From Scenedesmus sp. ARA3 (Eukaryota > Chlorophyta > Chlorophyceae > Sphaeropleales > Scenedesmaceae), in contig RWJK01001936.1 in the NCBI GenBank assembly GCA_004335835.1, positions 1 through 64,000 of the forward strand: a stretch of DNA of 64,000 nt, written 5' to 3'. This document shows positions 44,012 to 56,500 of this stretch, piece after piece. A model generated the notes under the pieces. It was not told the DNA's origin, ran no database searches, and saw only the letters and a program-made list of their open reading frames with translations. Made by a program: the position numbers and the translations under genes. Positions within the stretch are counted from its first letter, which is position 1; every line of letters starts with the position of its first letter.

Positions 44012-44495
44012 GGGGCCCTGCAGGCAGGCAGGCAGGCAGGCACAATGCAAGTGCAACCATCTGTGGGTGGGTACTGTTACAAGGATGTGCTGCCCAGCTG
44101 TTTGCAACACTGAGCTAGCGCTGCAATCTGAGACTATAACACTGCTAGTACGCTGTACGGACGCTGAATGCTGCTAATAGCACTGCACACTGGCGCTGGC
44201 AGCGCGGTGCCAGCAGGTTGAACACTGCTGATCACCGTTTTGTTGATGCAACTGAAGCTGCAAAGCTTCAGTACCTTCTCTGGTGGCTGTGTGGTTCACG
44301 CAGCAATAGCACTGCATGCATGCACGATACTCACTTGAAGTCGTCAAGAAGTAGAGACTGGCCTGGACGTTGGGTGTCTAGCAAGGTAGCTTGGTGTAAA
44401 CAGCAGCTTTCAAAAGCAGCAGCAACAACAGGATCTGACGCACTGGTGTTTGGTGTGGCTGGGCGGCAGATGATGCTGGTGTAGTCTGGACGCTG

Positions 44496-44502
44496 ATTTA
44501 TA
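44496..44502 (-). promoter_or_regulatory. TATA box for peptide gene B'
   Basis: Minus-strand TATAAAT, about 160 bp upstream of the predicted 5'-UTR donor of gene B', the same distance as in the left arm. Confidence 0.55.
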
Positions 44503-44655
44503 CCAGTGAATGGCATCGACAACACGCGAGCGATACGAGAAGCTGCGTTGTGACAGTGAAGGCCGAAGCTGCCGAAGGTCATAGTGAAAAGGAAGGTCGC
44601 GAAGTCAGCAGCTGCACGGCCCAAAACACGGCAGCTTCAAGGCGTTCGTGCACGA

Positions 44656-44663
44656 TATATAAA
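44656..44663 (+). promoter_or_regulatory. TATA box for peptide gene A'
   Basis: TATATAAA on the plus strand, preceded by GTGCACGA, which also borders the gene A box in the left arm (GTGCACGATCGCG). Confidence 0.6.
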
Positions 44664-45232
44664 TCAACGCAGCCACAACAAAACGTTCAAAACCCTTTGG
44701 CACGTATTGGAAAGTTATTTGCAAGATTCACGCCAACACGTCTGCAGCTGCTGCCCGTACGTGGAGCAGGCCTAAGTCTTCTTCTAACCTTTCAAGCGAA
44801 ACAGGTATGGCTACCTCCGTTTAGTGTCTGCTATAGAACATGCGAATCGTCGAATTGCGTCGCAAGTGTCAATTAGAGCTGCTTGAGATGAAGATGTCAT
44901 CACTGCAAGCAGTGCCACTGTCCGCGCTGCAAGTGATTTGCAACTCGGGAACAGCAGGTCCACGCTGCATCTGATGCAGCGAAGGCACGTAGTCGTCGTG
45001 TGGTCGTCAAAACGCATGATGGCATCACATCTGGTGGCATTGCAGCTACATTGGCATCAGGAAGTTAAAGTGCACTTGCTGTAGCAGCCGCGCACTGCCA
45101 GTAGCAGTAAGAATGACACAGTCAGTTGCTGTGGCTCGTGCTCCTGCTCTGTCTCCTGCTGCTGTTCACCTGCTCCTGCAACTGCTGCTGTCACCTGCTC
45201 ACCCTGCAGGCAATTACAACCTCGGACGCACA

Positions 45233-45493
45233 ATGGCCTCCTCTGCCTTCCTCTTCAAGCCCGCTGTTGGCCGCATGTCCCTGATGCTGCTGCTGGCGGC
45301 AGCAATCGCCATCTCTTCCCTGGTGGCGGGAGCGGATGCCTTCTTCTGCCCTGTGGGCTGCGGTGCTGTCAACTGCGGGGCGCGCAAGTGCTGCGGGGGC
45401 AGCGGCTTCATGAGCTGCGAGTGCTACGACTGCGCGGGGCGCAAGCTCATGCAGGCACCGGAAGGGCGCAAGATGATGGGGGCCAGCTTCTAG
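45233..45493 (+). CDS. Secreted eight-cysteine peptide, gene A'
   Basis: Inverted-duplicate partner of gene A. It differs at two of 86 residues (Phe for Ser near the N-terminus, Ala for Val after the last Cys). The ATG lies 23 bases after a CACCCTGCAG acceptor. An upstream GTATGG donor at 44804 would give a 5'-UTR intron of about 400 bp. The upstream open frame from 45113 is not conserved in gene A, so 45233 is preferred. Confidence 0.75.
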   Translation: MASSAFLFKPAVGRMSLMLLLAAAIAISSLVAGADAFFCPVGCGAVNCGARKCCGGSGFMSCECYDCAGRKLMQAPEGRKMMGASF

Positions 45494-45775
45494 AGCCCTT
45501 TCTGCTTGCAGCGCTGGTGGCAAGGGAGCCCCTGCCCCACCAGGCTGCAGACACAAGGCAGTGCATGCCGGGATGATGCAGTGGTTTGTTAAGAGAGCAG
45601 ACGAGGGGAACCTTCTGGTACATAAGTTGCTGGTTGCTTAGGAGTCGTTGAAATGAGGTTCTGCAGCAGGCAGTGACTAATGTCGCACTAACCTATTGAG
45701 CCGCTGGCGCTGTCAGCCTGGCGTCCACTGTGTGTTTGTACATCCTTGTAAAGCCTGTATATTGACGTTGGACGA

Positions 45776-46826
45776 GCCTCTTGTTGGGTATTCGAACAGG
45801 GTTCTAGAGGGAGATCTCCCTGGCTAGGTGGAGCATGTGAAGTAACATCATCACAGCCTCATTACCAACCGTCTGCCAGCAGTGCCAACCAAGCCGCGAT
45901 GCAGCAACACAGCCAGACCAGACACTGCCCGTTGAAGCTCTGCAGCACTTTGCGCGCTGGGGACTGTAGTGCAAAGCAGTAGTGCAGCAAAGAGCTATGT
46001 AAGCTCATGGCCAGAGCCACTTCAGTTAACACCAAGACTGTGACAGTTGCAAGCGCCAAGCATGAATACAGAACACGCACATGCACCAGTGGGTGATGCC
46101 TTTGGGTTCTGATGCGCACAGCTGCACGTGCAGCCGGCTGTCAGTGATACACAAGTGCATCCACATCTGCCCTGGGCAGGATAATGAACTCACCAATCTT
46201 CTGACAGAAGTGGCACCTGTGCAGCTGTGCATGCCGTCTGCAGGAAAAACACAACCTATGTCTCGAGCATCATGCCATATGGCACACTTGCACCAACATT
46301 TTGACAACCTGCCTTCTGCTTTCTGGGGCATGGCAGCTGCAGCATGACTAACAGCATGCCAGCTGCCGGCCAAACGCATGTTCTTGAAGTCCCTTTTGTG
46401 CCACAATGGCGTACTCCAGCCTGAGCAGCATTTCGCCACAGTGCTTTATCAACAGCAACAGCCGGCTACTCAAGATAAACAGCAAAACAACAACACACAC
46501 GCTGACAGAAGCAGAGCGCTGCAGACATCAGAGCGCATCAGGAAACACGCGCCTGTGGGCATGCCAGCACGACGAAAAAAGCAGTGCTCACAAAGCATGC
46601 TGTGCCAATTGTGTAAGCAGAGGCCAATCCAATGCATTGGCTGGGACCAACGACAAAAGTGCAGCAGCGGTTGCAGCAGCACACATCAATCAACCAGCTG
46701 CACATGCTAGCTATACCTGCGGGGCAAGTGCTCAGCCAAACACGATGCAACAGACTGCAGAAGGGCACTAAGTGAGTAGTTCTTCCTCTCCCCTCAAAAC
46801 GAACTGCAAGGGCCACCAGCACACCC

Positions 46827-46864
<38 letters not shown>

Positions 46865-47244
46865 CAACACGCCTAGCTGATGCAAGGACACCGGCTTATC
46901 GGCAATCATCCTACCAGCCATGGCTGTTGAGCCTCAAACAGCCCAGCACAATACCCAGACAAACAAGCATCCAGCACTGCTGCAGCTGGCAGCTGCTGCG
47001 ATCACAGCAGCCTTGCTGCCGTTTCATCTTCTTTTGCCAATGAACCCCACCATTTTCCAATGACAATCAGCCAAATTCAAATATCAGTCGTCAGGTGGAC
47101 ATAACACCTTGACGGCAAGAACACATTCAATCACGCATCCCGCTGTAGCGGACCCTAATCAGCTGCAGCTGACACATGCTGGTCCAACTTACACACAAGC
47201 TGCGCAGGCTATAGCACAGATGACTGCAGCAAGCGGCAGCTCAC
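45776..47244. other. Intergenic, no gene recognised
   Basis: 46406-46771 is open but low complexity. A CAG run lies at 46830-46858. This is the region 3' of DEG7. Confidence 0.5.
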
Positions 47245-47537
47245 CTATTCAGCCATAGGCTCAGGGTTCGCTGCAGCTGTTGCAGTCCCACAGCCCTCCC
47301 CTGCTGCAGCCGTCCCCACACCTCCCACACCCACCCCAGCCCCTAAAACACTGCCGCCACCAGCCGCCGCCGCCGCTGCTGCTGCTGAGCCGGCTGCTGC
47401 AGTGTGGCCGGCGCTGCTGTTACTGCTGCTGCTGTTGCTGCCGATGAGGTGGCGTGTCCAGGTGCACTTGCCGGGGTCCCGCCGCAGCTCCCAGGATGGC
47501 CAGTACTTGGTGTCCAGCTTGAGAGTGAGCACCTGCG

Positions 47538-47583
<46 letters not shown>

Positions 47584-50500
47584 ATCAACATCATGAGCAG
47601 CTGTCAACAGAACAGACGCGGTATCACTTGATGCCAGTATTTGGAGTCCAGCTTGAGCGTGAGCACCTGGGGCAGCAGCAATCACAGCAGCAGCAGCAGC
47701 AAAGTTCAATGTCCAGCTGGAGCGTGAGCACCTGGGGCAGCAGCAGCAGCAGCTCAGCAGCAGCAAACGTCAGTGTCCAGCTTGAGCGCGAGCGCAGCAG
47801 CAGCAACACGGCTGTCACCAGAAAAGGCAATACAGCAGTTGATCCCAGTTTCTGTGACTGTCCTGTCGAGACTGCAACCAAACCCGGCTGCCCCCCAACA
47901 AAAACCGCCTGGTTGCAAGTATTCACACGATTCGTGTCACATGCAGTGCAGGACAACACTCGGGCTTCCCTTGACATCTGGCCAACTCTGCCTCGCCTGG
48001 CTACTCGCTCCCTCTCAAATGTGCCAAACCCGAATGCAATGACTCGATGCCGCCGCACAGCCGCCGCACCTTGTGCTGTGTGGTCTCCAGGTGGCACACC
48101 TTCACGCGCGCAAAGTCGCCGTCACGCAGCGGCGCCACCACCTTCAGGAAGCTCTCCAGGTCTGGTGTGGGCTGGCCATTGACCTCCAGGATCCAGTGCA
48201 GCGCAAACAGGCCGTACCTGCAGCCAATGGCAACAGCAGCAAATGCACACTGTGACTGCATTGCATTGCGCACAAGTGCTGGGGGAGCTCTGGTGTGGCC
48301 TGGCGGTTCACCTCCAGGATCCAGTGCAGTGCAAACAGGCCGTACCTGGAGCCAAGAACAACAGCAAACAACTGTTTTAGGCATGCTATCACAGCTTTTC
48401 ATTGCCTGCATGTGTTGGCCGTTCACCTTCAGGATCCAGTGCAGCGTAAACAGGCCGTACCTGCAGCCATCGGCGCCAGCAACTGACTTACGGATTGCTT
48501 CAAGAAACGTTACGACTGTTGATGACTATGGAGAGCATCGTCAAAGGTGTTGGGGAAGCTTTGGGGACCTGTAGCGGCGCCTGGTCATTTGTCGGTACAA
48601 CAGACCAGGACGGCACACAGAGGTCCGACCTGCCACCAGCCACACAACACAAAAAAACACATACATGGTGCCACACGGCTGAACTTCTCGGCATGTCTGC
48701 CGCCCGCCCACCACCAGCCCCACCTCATAATCACCCAACAGCAACAATCGTCTTTGCTGCAGCCACCCACCTGTGTGATGGCGAGCCGTGGTGCCATCTG
48801 CTGATGAACACGCCGGCCTTGCCCTCCGGCTGAAAGCCCAGCTCCTTCACTGACCTGTGCGGCGCCTGCAGCTGCGCGCCGCACCAGTGCACCAGCCTGT
48901 CTGTGCCTAGGCTGTCCTCCTGCCCTAGGCCAACCTGACAGTCCATCACACAGCCGCTGCGGAACAGCGTGAGAGTGACGCTCGGCTGCTGCTGCTGCTG
49001 GTGCACATCTTGCTGGCCATCTGCAATGCTGCTGTTGCTGCTGCGCGGGCGCTTGGCAGGCCGCGCTGCTGCTGCAGCGGCGTCTGCGGTACTGTCTACA
49101 GCTGCTGCGGCTGCTGCTGCTACACTGCCGGTGCCTGCTGCTGCTGCTGCTGCTGCTTGCTGCTCGCCTGCTGCTGCTGCTATGACACTCTCCACGTCTG
49201 TGAAGCTGCTGACTGGCTGCCCGTTGACTGCTAGGATCATGTCTCCGCTGCGCAGCACCTGCAGTATAGACAGCCGCATTCACAGCAGTGTGGTGTGAAT
49301 ACGCTGTAACAGCACACAGTCACTGGCACACCAGTGCACTGCAAGCACCAGTGCATCAGCGCTTGCTTGTGTTGCTGCTCTGTTTTCATGCAAGACTGTG
49401 GAGTCCCTCCATTCTGAATAAAAGGGCTGTCGCAGACGATGCACCTCAAACTCAGCCCATGCCGCCACGTAGACACAATTATACGCTGATTACCCACCTG
49501 CGCCGCATGGCTGTTGGCCACTGTGCTCCTGACGCGCAGCGCCTGCCTCCGCTCAGGGTCCAGCTCATCCAGCAGCGACACCAATGATGAGAACTCCAGC
49601 GCCAACAGCACCACATGTGTTTTGCCTCACATCCACCTACGCTGCATGAGCATTGGCCAGGGATCTGCCTAACAGAGAAGCACCACCATGCAGACAGCTG
49701 TCACACACAGCGCAGCCAAAACAGAATCTTCTTGTCTTGCCTCGACCCACCTGCGCCGCATGGCTGTTGGCCACGGTGCTCCTGACGCGCAGGGCTTGGC
49801 GCCGCTCAGGGTCCAGCTCATCCAGCAGCGACACCCACTCGGCAGGCAGGCCCAGCTGCGCTGCCTTAGACAGCAGCACGGCTTCCAGCTCAGCATCCAT
49901 CACCCTGCAAGGATATGTTGCATCAATTTGACAGACATTTTGTCGTACTACTGCGCCCACATATACACAGCAATGATGCTATTGTATAGTTGCTTGGGCA
50001 CGCCGGTGTGTGCCGCCTCAAACCACACAGCAGCAGAGCCTCCAGCTCTGCATCCACGACCCTGCAAGGGTGGAGTTTTCGACGGGCCACGTACACACAG
50101 CATGTAAGGCAAGGGCATTGTGGGGATAAAGGAGTCTGCTGCACAACACCTATGTGGATGCGCCGGATGGTGCAGTATGTGCGCAACACATCACATTAGG
50201 TATCCAAAAAGCAGAGCTAGTCTGCCAGGCACAATGCTGTGTTTGCCCGTACTTGATGCTGCACTGTAGGCTGAGCCAAGGTGCACGCAGCTGGAGTGGC
50301 ATGAGCTGGTGCCTGTGCTGCAGTGGCATCTCACTCAAGTTGCTTTGCTGCCAACAAGTGCGTCCTGTCCTGAGATCGGCAGGGGCAGCGAGTGCAGCAA
50401 GCTGAAGTATTCCCGGCGGTACATCCACGGCAGTACAACATTGGACACAGCTGACAAGGTCGGGCAGCAGACTCTCGCCGATTTTTTGACCCAACCGAAT

Positions 50501-53500
50501 TGATATGGCTAGTTATTAATACTGCAAATGCAGATTTGGGGCCGTGCAGCCTCCGTAAGACAGGGCGAGAGTTTCCACGTGCTATCGCCGGTGTTTCGAA
50601 TGGTCTAGATAATTCCCGTGGCCTGGTTGTTTGACGCGCGTTGCAGATCGCCCGCCAGCACAACAGCGATGAGTTGGGGCGTACAGACTTGAAGTCAGAT
50701 GTAACCTAAAACAATAACTTTTACTGTGCTTTTTATCGTTTGTCTGAGTTGTCCATGTCAAGATCCGTGCTGCCGTGTTGGGGCTTGAGGCAACAAAAAG
50801 TGCGGTGTGGAACAATAGCGAAACGAATGGTTTGAACCCGCTTCCCAACGGTTCCGCCGGCCCAGGGCTAAGGCCATGCCATGAGTGGCAGGCCAACCCA
50901 GCGGACGACGGTTGACCAGGTACAACATTAGCTCGTATCCTTCTTCACACATGCTTGCAATGGCAAGATGGTGAACTGTACACCCCATGGTGATTAGTTT
51001 CCAGTGTGAGCAGCGCAAACACAAACCAAGCGTAAACTCTGCACTGCCCTATACAAAGTATTGATTTCAAGCTGTAAAAATAAGCTGTAAAGATGAAGGC
51101 TGCGCATGCAGCGCACACAGCAGCAGCCCCACCTGACAGGCAGCGGTGGCGCGCTGATGCGTGTGGCGTCCTGCGCCACCAGGCGCTGCACCCAGGGCGC
51201 AAATACATGCGTGGGCAGCCCTGCGCACCACTCCCGCTCCTCACGGTCAACCTGCAGCAATCAACGGTCAGCGGCCAGCGCTTAGCCAGTATTTGACTTG
51301 CAGCAGTCAGTAGTCACTGTGTACGGCTTTTCAGCAGTCAACCTACATTTCTGCATAGCACTCTCACTCCTCGCGGTCAACCTCATGCATAGATTGTACA
51401 CTCTGGACAGCAACAAAGTCAATGAAACAGGAGAATACATGATGCGGTGTGACAGGGTCCTCAACACGCAGGGCAAGTCTTTCATCATATGCGCCAGCCG
51501 TGCCGCACCTGCACCGCATAGCTGCCCCGCGGTGCCCGGATGCGGCCCTCATCTGCTGACATTGATAGCGAGGGTGGCTAACACATGTGGGTTGTCGCAC
51601 CAACTTAACTGGTACGAGCCAGCAAGCCACAACGTGTGAACGCATGGTTGAAGACCAGCAAGTGAAAAAAAGACTGACCACGATTTTCATATCGCACCTG
51701 CTCCGCGTAGCTGCCCCACAGCGCCCGGATGCGGCCCTCATCGTCTGTGAGCACGCCGCTGAAAGTGGCGCCAAAGTCCTGGTCCAGCTTCACGACTTCT
51801 TCGTGCACAGCACGGAACCTGGGGGCAGAAGAGCAGCAACAGCAGCAGCAGCAGCAGCAGTGTCAGAAGGTGGCGCCAAGTCCTGGTCCAGCTTGACACC
51901 TCTTCATGGGCAGCACAGAACCTGATGTGGCAGCAGCAGCAGCAGCACAATCGCATCCAGGTGATCTGACAGTGGGGACTGGTTTGTGCTCCTGGCCTGG
52001 GCAGGCAGCTGCACCATTACGCCCACCAACTGGCTGCTGACGAATAGCTGGATGTCTATTTCAATACGATCGGTTGGAGCGAGTGGCTTTTCCACCAGTG
52101 TGCACTCATCAGCTCAGCTGCTTCACTCGGGCACTTCGGCACTGGTGATGGTCAGCGCCACCGTCAGCGCTACATCAATTGCTTTGATATTCACAGCCGC
52201 TGGTTGAGTGCACAAAAGGTACACAGTGGCTGTGCAGCTGCCTCACCTAGGTACCTCAGCGCTGGGGATGGTGAGCGCCACCGTGGCGTTGGTGACGGTG
52301 CTGCGCCGCTGCATTATGCGCAGGCTTTTGGTGAGCCCCACCAGCATGCAGCGCTCGCCCCGCGCCAGCGGCGGCGACGTCAGCAGCTGCAGCAGCAGCA
52401 ACAGCAGCAGTAGTTCTAGACATGAGCTGCAGGGCCAGGCAAGGGCACAGGCGGCGGAGATCAGCAGCATTAGCAGGTCACACACGACATGCCTATTGCA
52501 TGGTGATGTGATAGCTTAGGGCACACAGCACAGCCATAAGACTGATTCGCAACACCAGCTACAAGCTATACAACAATGCCCCAATTTACAGGTGTAGACA
52601 CACAACACCTGCAAGGCATGCAGCTAAAGCACCGGCAGGATATGTACGCGCCAGGGCTTTGCTAGGGTTTGGCTAAGCTTAGAGTTGGCGCCCACCTGTG
52701 CGGCCCGGAACTTGGACCGCACCTCTGCTGGCAGCGCTGCCGGCGAGTATGCCACCAGGGCAATGTTGTGCAGCGGGTGCAGGAACCGAACGATGGCTGG
52801 GATCTTTGGCTGTGGCTGGGGTTTGACTGGGATTCTGCCAAGTTTGACTAGAGTTTCAGCCAGGGTTTGACTAAGCGATGGCGCCCACCTGTGCAGCCGG
52901 GATCTTGGAGCGTGCCTCTGCCGGCAGCGCTGCTGGCGAGTACGCTACCAGCGCAAAGTTGTGCAGCGGGTGCAGGAAGCGCACGATGGCTGGGATCTCT
53001 GGCTTTAGCTGGGGTACAGTTGATCTCACTAGGGTTTACCTGGCATTCTGCCAAGTTTTTTAGGGTGTTGCTGGGGTTTGGCTACAACCTGACACCCACC
53101 TGTGCGGCCCGAATCTTGGAGCGTGCCTCTGCCGGCAGGGCAGCTGGCGAGTACGCCACCAGCGCAAAGTTGTGCAGCGGGTGCAGGAAGCGCACAATGG
53201 CTGGGATCTCTGCTGGGTGCGCGCCAAAGCACAGGTTGACATCACAGGTGCCAATGGTGATGGTGTTGCGGTCAACCTGCGGTGAGAGGCATGAGAGGCA
53301 GCACAGCATGTAACAGTTGAGCAATGCAGAGCCAGCAGGTGCTGCAACTGCCGCTGTCAGCACAACTGCGATCCAACAGTTCAGTACAAGCTGCCACCTA
53401 CACCTACACCTGCTGCAAACACAATGCCTCATTGCCTTAGCCAGCAGCAGACTCACCAGCACGAGCCCAAGGTGCTCCCCGTGGTACACCACCAGCCCAT

Positions 53501-56500
53501 TGCCTGCAAAGCTGCGCGCATGCACACCATCCGACAGCGCCACCAGAGGAATATCCACATCCACCAGCACCAGGCAGTTCTTCAAAGCCTCTTCCACATC
53601 CTCCCGCAGAACTTCCCCTGCAGCAGCAGCGGCAGCAGCAGCAGCGGCAACCACTGCGCCGCCGCTGCCTTCCGGCCTGCTGATGCCAGCCGCCGGTGCC
53701 GCCACGACAGCAGCAGCAGCGCTGTTGCCGTTGCTGTGCTTGGCTGCGGCTAGGCGCGCACGCGTGGCGGCAACGATAGGATGCAGCGGATGCGTGCCGT
53801 TTGCTGCTGCGCCAGCGGAAGCAGCCTCCTGCAATGCATCATCTGCGCCCCCCGCTGCTGCTGCTGCTGCCTCCGGCACCTGCTGATCCTCACTACCTCC
53901 CGAAGAGCCATTTGCCTTCACTTGCTGCTGCTGCTGCGCGCTGTGGCCCGCAACTTTAGGCAGCAGCAGCCGCGCAGCAGCAGGGTCTGTAACGCCAGGC
54001 GGCAGCGGCGGCCAGTTTTCGCTGGGGTGCCACGCGCCTGCTGCGTCGTCACGCACCCAGTACAGCGGCACGCCATACCACTGCCTGTCCACCTGCAATC
54101 ACGGCAAGCGGCAGCAGCATGCCCCAGGTTGTTGAGATATTTTGGTACATCGAGAGGGAGTAACTACTGACTCTGCAAGTCAAGGGTGACACGTCTCCCC
54201 TTGCCACCCTGCCTACTGTCCACACAACAAGCCTGATTGTAGGTGACGAGCCTGCGCCTGCAACGCGCTGTTTCATGCGCAACTTTACTGACCAGCATCA
54301 GACAAGTCACGTGGCCACCACTCTATTTGTGCCCCGACATATTCCACAGCACATCACACCTGCAGGATTGCGCTCTTGCGCCTGTGCCGCTCCCCAAACG
54401 TGATGTACTCCAGCGGCACGCGCGCGCCATGCTGCAGCCCCCGCAGCACCGCAGCAAAGCTGGCCAGGTCTGGCGTGGGCACACCATCCAGCGAGGTCAG
54501 CAGCGCATACTTGGGGATGGCTGCACGCCCCAGCATGTAGCCGGGCTGCAGTAGATCCAAACCAAATGACACAGCAGGCGGGCAGGAGGGAAGGTGAGCA
54601 CATGCAGCTGGTGAGCAGCGCGCACTTGGGGATGGCTGCGCGGCCAAGCATGTACCCGGGCTGCAGCGGTTCACAAATATTGATGATGCAGGTAGCAGCA
54701 GGANNNNNNNNNNNNNNNNNNNNNNNNNNNNNNNNNNNNNNNNNNNNNNNNNNTGCAGGTAGCAGCAGGAGGGCAGGTCACATTCAGTGAGGGAGGTGAG
54801 CAGTGCGTACTTGAGGGTGGCTGCACGCACCAGCATGTAACCAGGCTGTAGATATTCAGAGGTGGTGACACAGCAGGCAGGCAGGAGGGCAGGTGACATT
54901 CAGTGAGGGAGGTGAGCAGCGCATACTTTGGGATGGCTGCACGGCCTAGCATGTAGCCGGGCTGCAGCAATTTACAAATATTGGTGATGCAGGTAGCAGC
55001 AGGAGGGCAGGTCATATTCTGAGAAGCAGGTGAGCAGCGCATACTTGGGGATGGCTGCACGGCCCAGCATGTAGCCGGGCTGCAGCAATTTACAAATATT
55101 GGTGATGCAGGTAGCAGCAGGAGGGCAGGTCATATTCAGAGAAGCAGGTGAGCAGCGCATACTTGGGGATGGCTGCACGGCCCAGCATGTAGCCGGGCTG
55201 TAGCAGTTTACACATATTGATGATGCAGGTAGCAGCAGGAGGGCAGGTCACATTCAGTGAGGGAGGTGAGCAGTGCGTACTTGAGGATGGCTGCACGCCC
55301 CAGCATGTAGCCGGGCTGCAGCAGTTCACAAATATTGATCATGCAGGCAGCAGCAGCAAGGGCAGGTCATATTCAGAGAAGCAGGTGAGCAGCGCATACT
55401 TGGGGATGGCTGCGCGCCCCAGAATGTAGCCGGGCTGTAGCAGGTTGCAGATAATGAGGCAGCTGGTGAGCAGTGCATACGTCGGGATGGCTGCACGGCC
55501 TACCACCGCCCTGTTGTCGCCCGGCCCTACATGCGTTGGATCGATACCAACTGCTGCCAGCAGCTGTTTACTGCAAAATGTGCCATACGCAACCTCACCT
55601 CTGGCACATACACCTGCCCCAACACGGCCCTCTTGCTTGAAATTACTGCTGCTCTAACAGCATTTGCTTGACACCAACTGCTGTGTGTACTGCAAGATGT
55701 ACCATACGCAGCCTCTGCTCCCACCTCTGCCACATGCACCTGCCCCAACACGGCCCTGTTGCTCAGCATCTGCTGCCCCAACAGCATATGCTTGACACCA
55801 ACTGCTACTAGCAGCTCTGTACTCCCAGCTGTGCCGACGCAAGCTCACCTCTGCCACATACACCTGCCCCACCACCGCCCTGTTGTTGCGCGCCTGCTGG
55901 TAGCTCAGTGCGTGCACACTGCCGCCAGCCAGCTCCAGCATGGCATTCGGAGTCACGCTGTGCAGGTTTGTCACAGGCAGCTGCACAGTCAGCGGCTTGC
56001 CGCCGCGCTCCAGCTGCAGCTCGATGGTCTGCCCTACTGCTGCATCCAGCAACTCTTCTAGCATCAAGAAGTGCGACACGACCTGCAACAGCAGAAGCGG
56101 CAGCAGCAGCAGCAGCAGCAGCAGCAGCGGCGGCAGAGGTGAGATGGTGGCAGCATGAACAACGACATACATGTGCCGCCACAGTAGCAGGTACGGTAAG
56201 TGCAAATGATCAAAGAGCTGTGATGAACAGCAGCTGCATCTGCAGCATCGGTGCCAGCAGCAGCTCAACCTACAGCACTGCTGCAAGCAGAGAGGCCAAG
56301 GAACATACATGGAACTGAGTTTCCAGGTACGACATCTACATACGCACGCACTGATTGCAATGGCATCGCACCTGGCCCTGCACGCGCACGAGCACATCTC
56401 CCGGCTCCAGCACACCATCTGCTGGGCTGCCAGGCACTGTGGCCTCCACCACCAGCAGGCCCACAGTGTGCAGCTGCGCCCCACCAGCATCTGTGCGGAC

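Larger units (their letters stand above)
43780..45775. repeat. Right arm of a large inverted duplication
   Basis: Reverse-complement counterpart of 39663-41640, carrying genes B' and A'. The arms are separated by about 2.1 kb of unique and minisatellite DNA. Intergenic parts have diverged with many indels, while the two gene pairs differ at only two residues each. Confidence 0.8.

Noticed and set aside
50815..50900. tRNA gene near 50.85 kb on the minus strand
   Set aside because: A B-box-like GCGGGTTCAAACC is present, but the arms do not pair into a cloverleaf.
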